5,298 nucleotides of DNA. It comes from Mariprofundaceae bacterium. GTDB taxonomy: Bacteria; Pseudomonadota; Zetaproteobacteria; Mariprofundales; Mariprofundaceae. Below are positions 4,710-5,298 of the stretch, piece by piece. Under the pieces are notes generated by a model. The model saw only the letters and a program-made list of their open reading frames with translations. It was not told where the DNA came from and did not search any database. Location of the stretch: positions 1 through 5,298 of the forward strand of contig JAUZQL010000157.1 in assembly GCA_030950975.1 (NCBI GenBank). The letters are read 5' to 3'. Position 1 is the first letter of the stretch. Every line of letters starts with the position of its first letter. The position numbers were made by a program, and so were the translations under genes.

Positions 4710-5298
4710 AGCTTATTTCTTGGGCTAAAGTGATTTTTCGAATATCAAAAAGCTTGACGCTTTTATCAGCACTTCCTGAAGCCAAATAACGACCATCAGG
4801 GCTAAAGGCGACACTAGAAACCCACTCACTATGGTCTTGAAAAGTATGTAGCAGTTGTTTGCTTGCTACATCATGAATATTCACCGTCTTATCAGCCCTG
4901 CCTGAAGCTAAATCACGACCATCTCTGCAAAAGGCGACCCTAGACACCCACACACTATGGTCTTGAAAAGTATGTAGCAGTTGTTTACTTGCTACATCAT
5001 AAAGCTTCACCGTCTTATCCTCACTGCCTGAAGCCAAATAACAACCATCGGGGCTAAAGGCGATGCTAAGAACCAAATCACGATGATCTTGAAAAGTATG
5101 TAGCAGTTGTTTGCTTGCTACATCATAAAGCTTCACCGTTTTATCAGCACTGCCTGAAGCCAAATAACGACCATTAGGGCTAAAGGTAACAGATGTAAAA
5201 GTATTACTATGAGCATGAAAGGTATGGAGGAGTTGTTTGCTTGCTACATCATAAAGCTTTACCGTTTTATCCTTACTGGCTGAAGCCAAATAACGACC
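4708..5298 (-). CDS. WD40-repeat protein, C-terminal fragment (5' end beyond the window)
   Basis: The frame is open to the right edge (it enters as GRYLASASKD), so the gene starts outside the window; an internal TTG at 5289 is not a credible start. The 196 visible residues are four complete 42-residue WD40 repeats and a partial fifth. Each follows G-[RC]-[YD]-LASGS-x-DKTVKLYDVASKQLLHTFQDH-x(5-6)-[VI]-x-F-SPD. The terminal 'WD' is YD, HD or FD. Repeats of this kind form beta-propeller blades used for protein-protein recognition or scaffolding; a full propeller needs about seven, so more must lie upstream. The last blade ends in KLFDIRKITLAQEIS. No enzymatic domain is visible, but similar highly uniform repeats are often the C-terminal sensor part of larger proteins such as STAND NTPases. 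The gene ends 12 bases before ATG 4695 of the Hsp70-like gene, indicating one operon. Confidence 0.92.
   Translation of the reverse strand, partial: GRYLASASKDKTVKLYDVASKQLLHTFHAHSNTFTSVTFSPNGRYLASGSADKTVKLYDVASKQLLHTFQDHRDLVLSIAFSPDGCYLASGSEDKTVKLYDVASKQLLHTFQDHSVWVSRVAFCRDGRDLASGRADKTVNIHDVASKQLLHTFQDHSEWVSSVAFSPDGRYLASGSADKSVKLFDIRKITLAQEIS
4708..5298 (-). repeat. 126-base tandem repeats encoding WD40 blades
   Basis: Units run on the minus strand at 5298-5173, 5172-5047, 5046-4921, 4920-4795 and a partial 4794-4708, each 126 bases with no indels. The half encoding DVASKQLLHTF is almost identical in DNA between units, including third codon positions; for example GTAGCAGTTGTTT (plus strand) recurs at 4849, 4975 and 5101. 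Such silent-site identity points to recent duplication or gene conversion between units. Confidence 0.9.

Noticed and set aside
4849..5122. Hairpin GTAGCA...TGCTAC recurring every 126 bases, suggesting an RNA or CRISPR-like array
   Set aside because: It is inside the WD40 coding repeats and follows from the codons for VASKQLLHT. The spacing is set by the 42-residue blade, and there are no unique spacers.

Overview
The window is AT-rich bacterial DNA. Its left part is conserved housekeeping sequence: xseB, ispA and the first codons of dxs in one minus-strand operon, with lipB diverging from it. The xseB-ispA-dxs order and the LipB/IspA sequences suggest a proteobacterium, probably Gammaproteobacteria or a close relative. 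The genus cannot be read from the sequence.

Layout: 1-39 holds the 5' end of dxs (minus). 36-944 is ispA (minus). 928-1128 is xseB (minus, TTG start). 1129-1221 is a short divergent promoter region. 1222-1842 is lipB (plus). 1843-2187 is a gene-free convergent spacer rich in small palindromes. From 2188 to the right edge, a second minus-strand operon is transcribed in this order: a WD40-repeat protein (cut by the window edge), a divergent Hsp70-type ATPase, and a 144-residue protein I do not recognise. In this operon the genes are packed 0 to 12 bases apart, and the Shine-Dalgarno sites of the last two overlap the ends of the genes before them.

The housekeeping half covers isoprenoid precursor supply (DXS makes DXP, IspA makes farnesyl diphosphate), the small subunit of exonuclease VII, and the octanoyl transfer step of lipoate synthesis. 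The right half looks like an accessory module. A beta-propeller of nearly identical 42-residue repeats could recognise a target or act as a scaffold, and an Hsp70-like ATPase could act as a switch or chaperone. The unknown third protein is translationally coupled to the ATPase. This combination resembles the composition of prokaryotic conflict or self/non-self systems, but no effector domain is visible here, so that is inference.

The most notable single observation is at the start of the Hsp70-like gene. The best ribosome-binding site and ATG (4695) open a frame that is in phase with the ATPase but hits a TAG after 18 codons. The frame then continues without another stop through the first usable downstream ATG (4590). 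This is a nonsense mutation, a sequencing error, or regulated readthrough or re-initiation.
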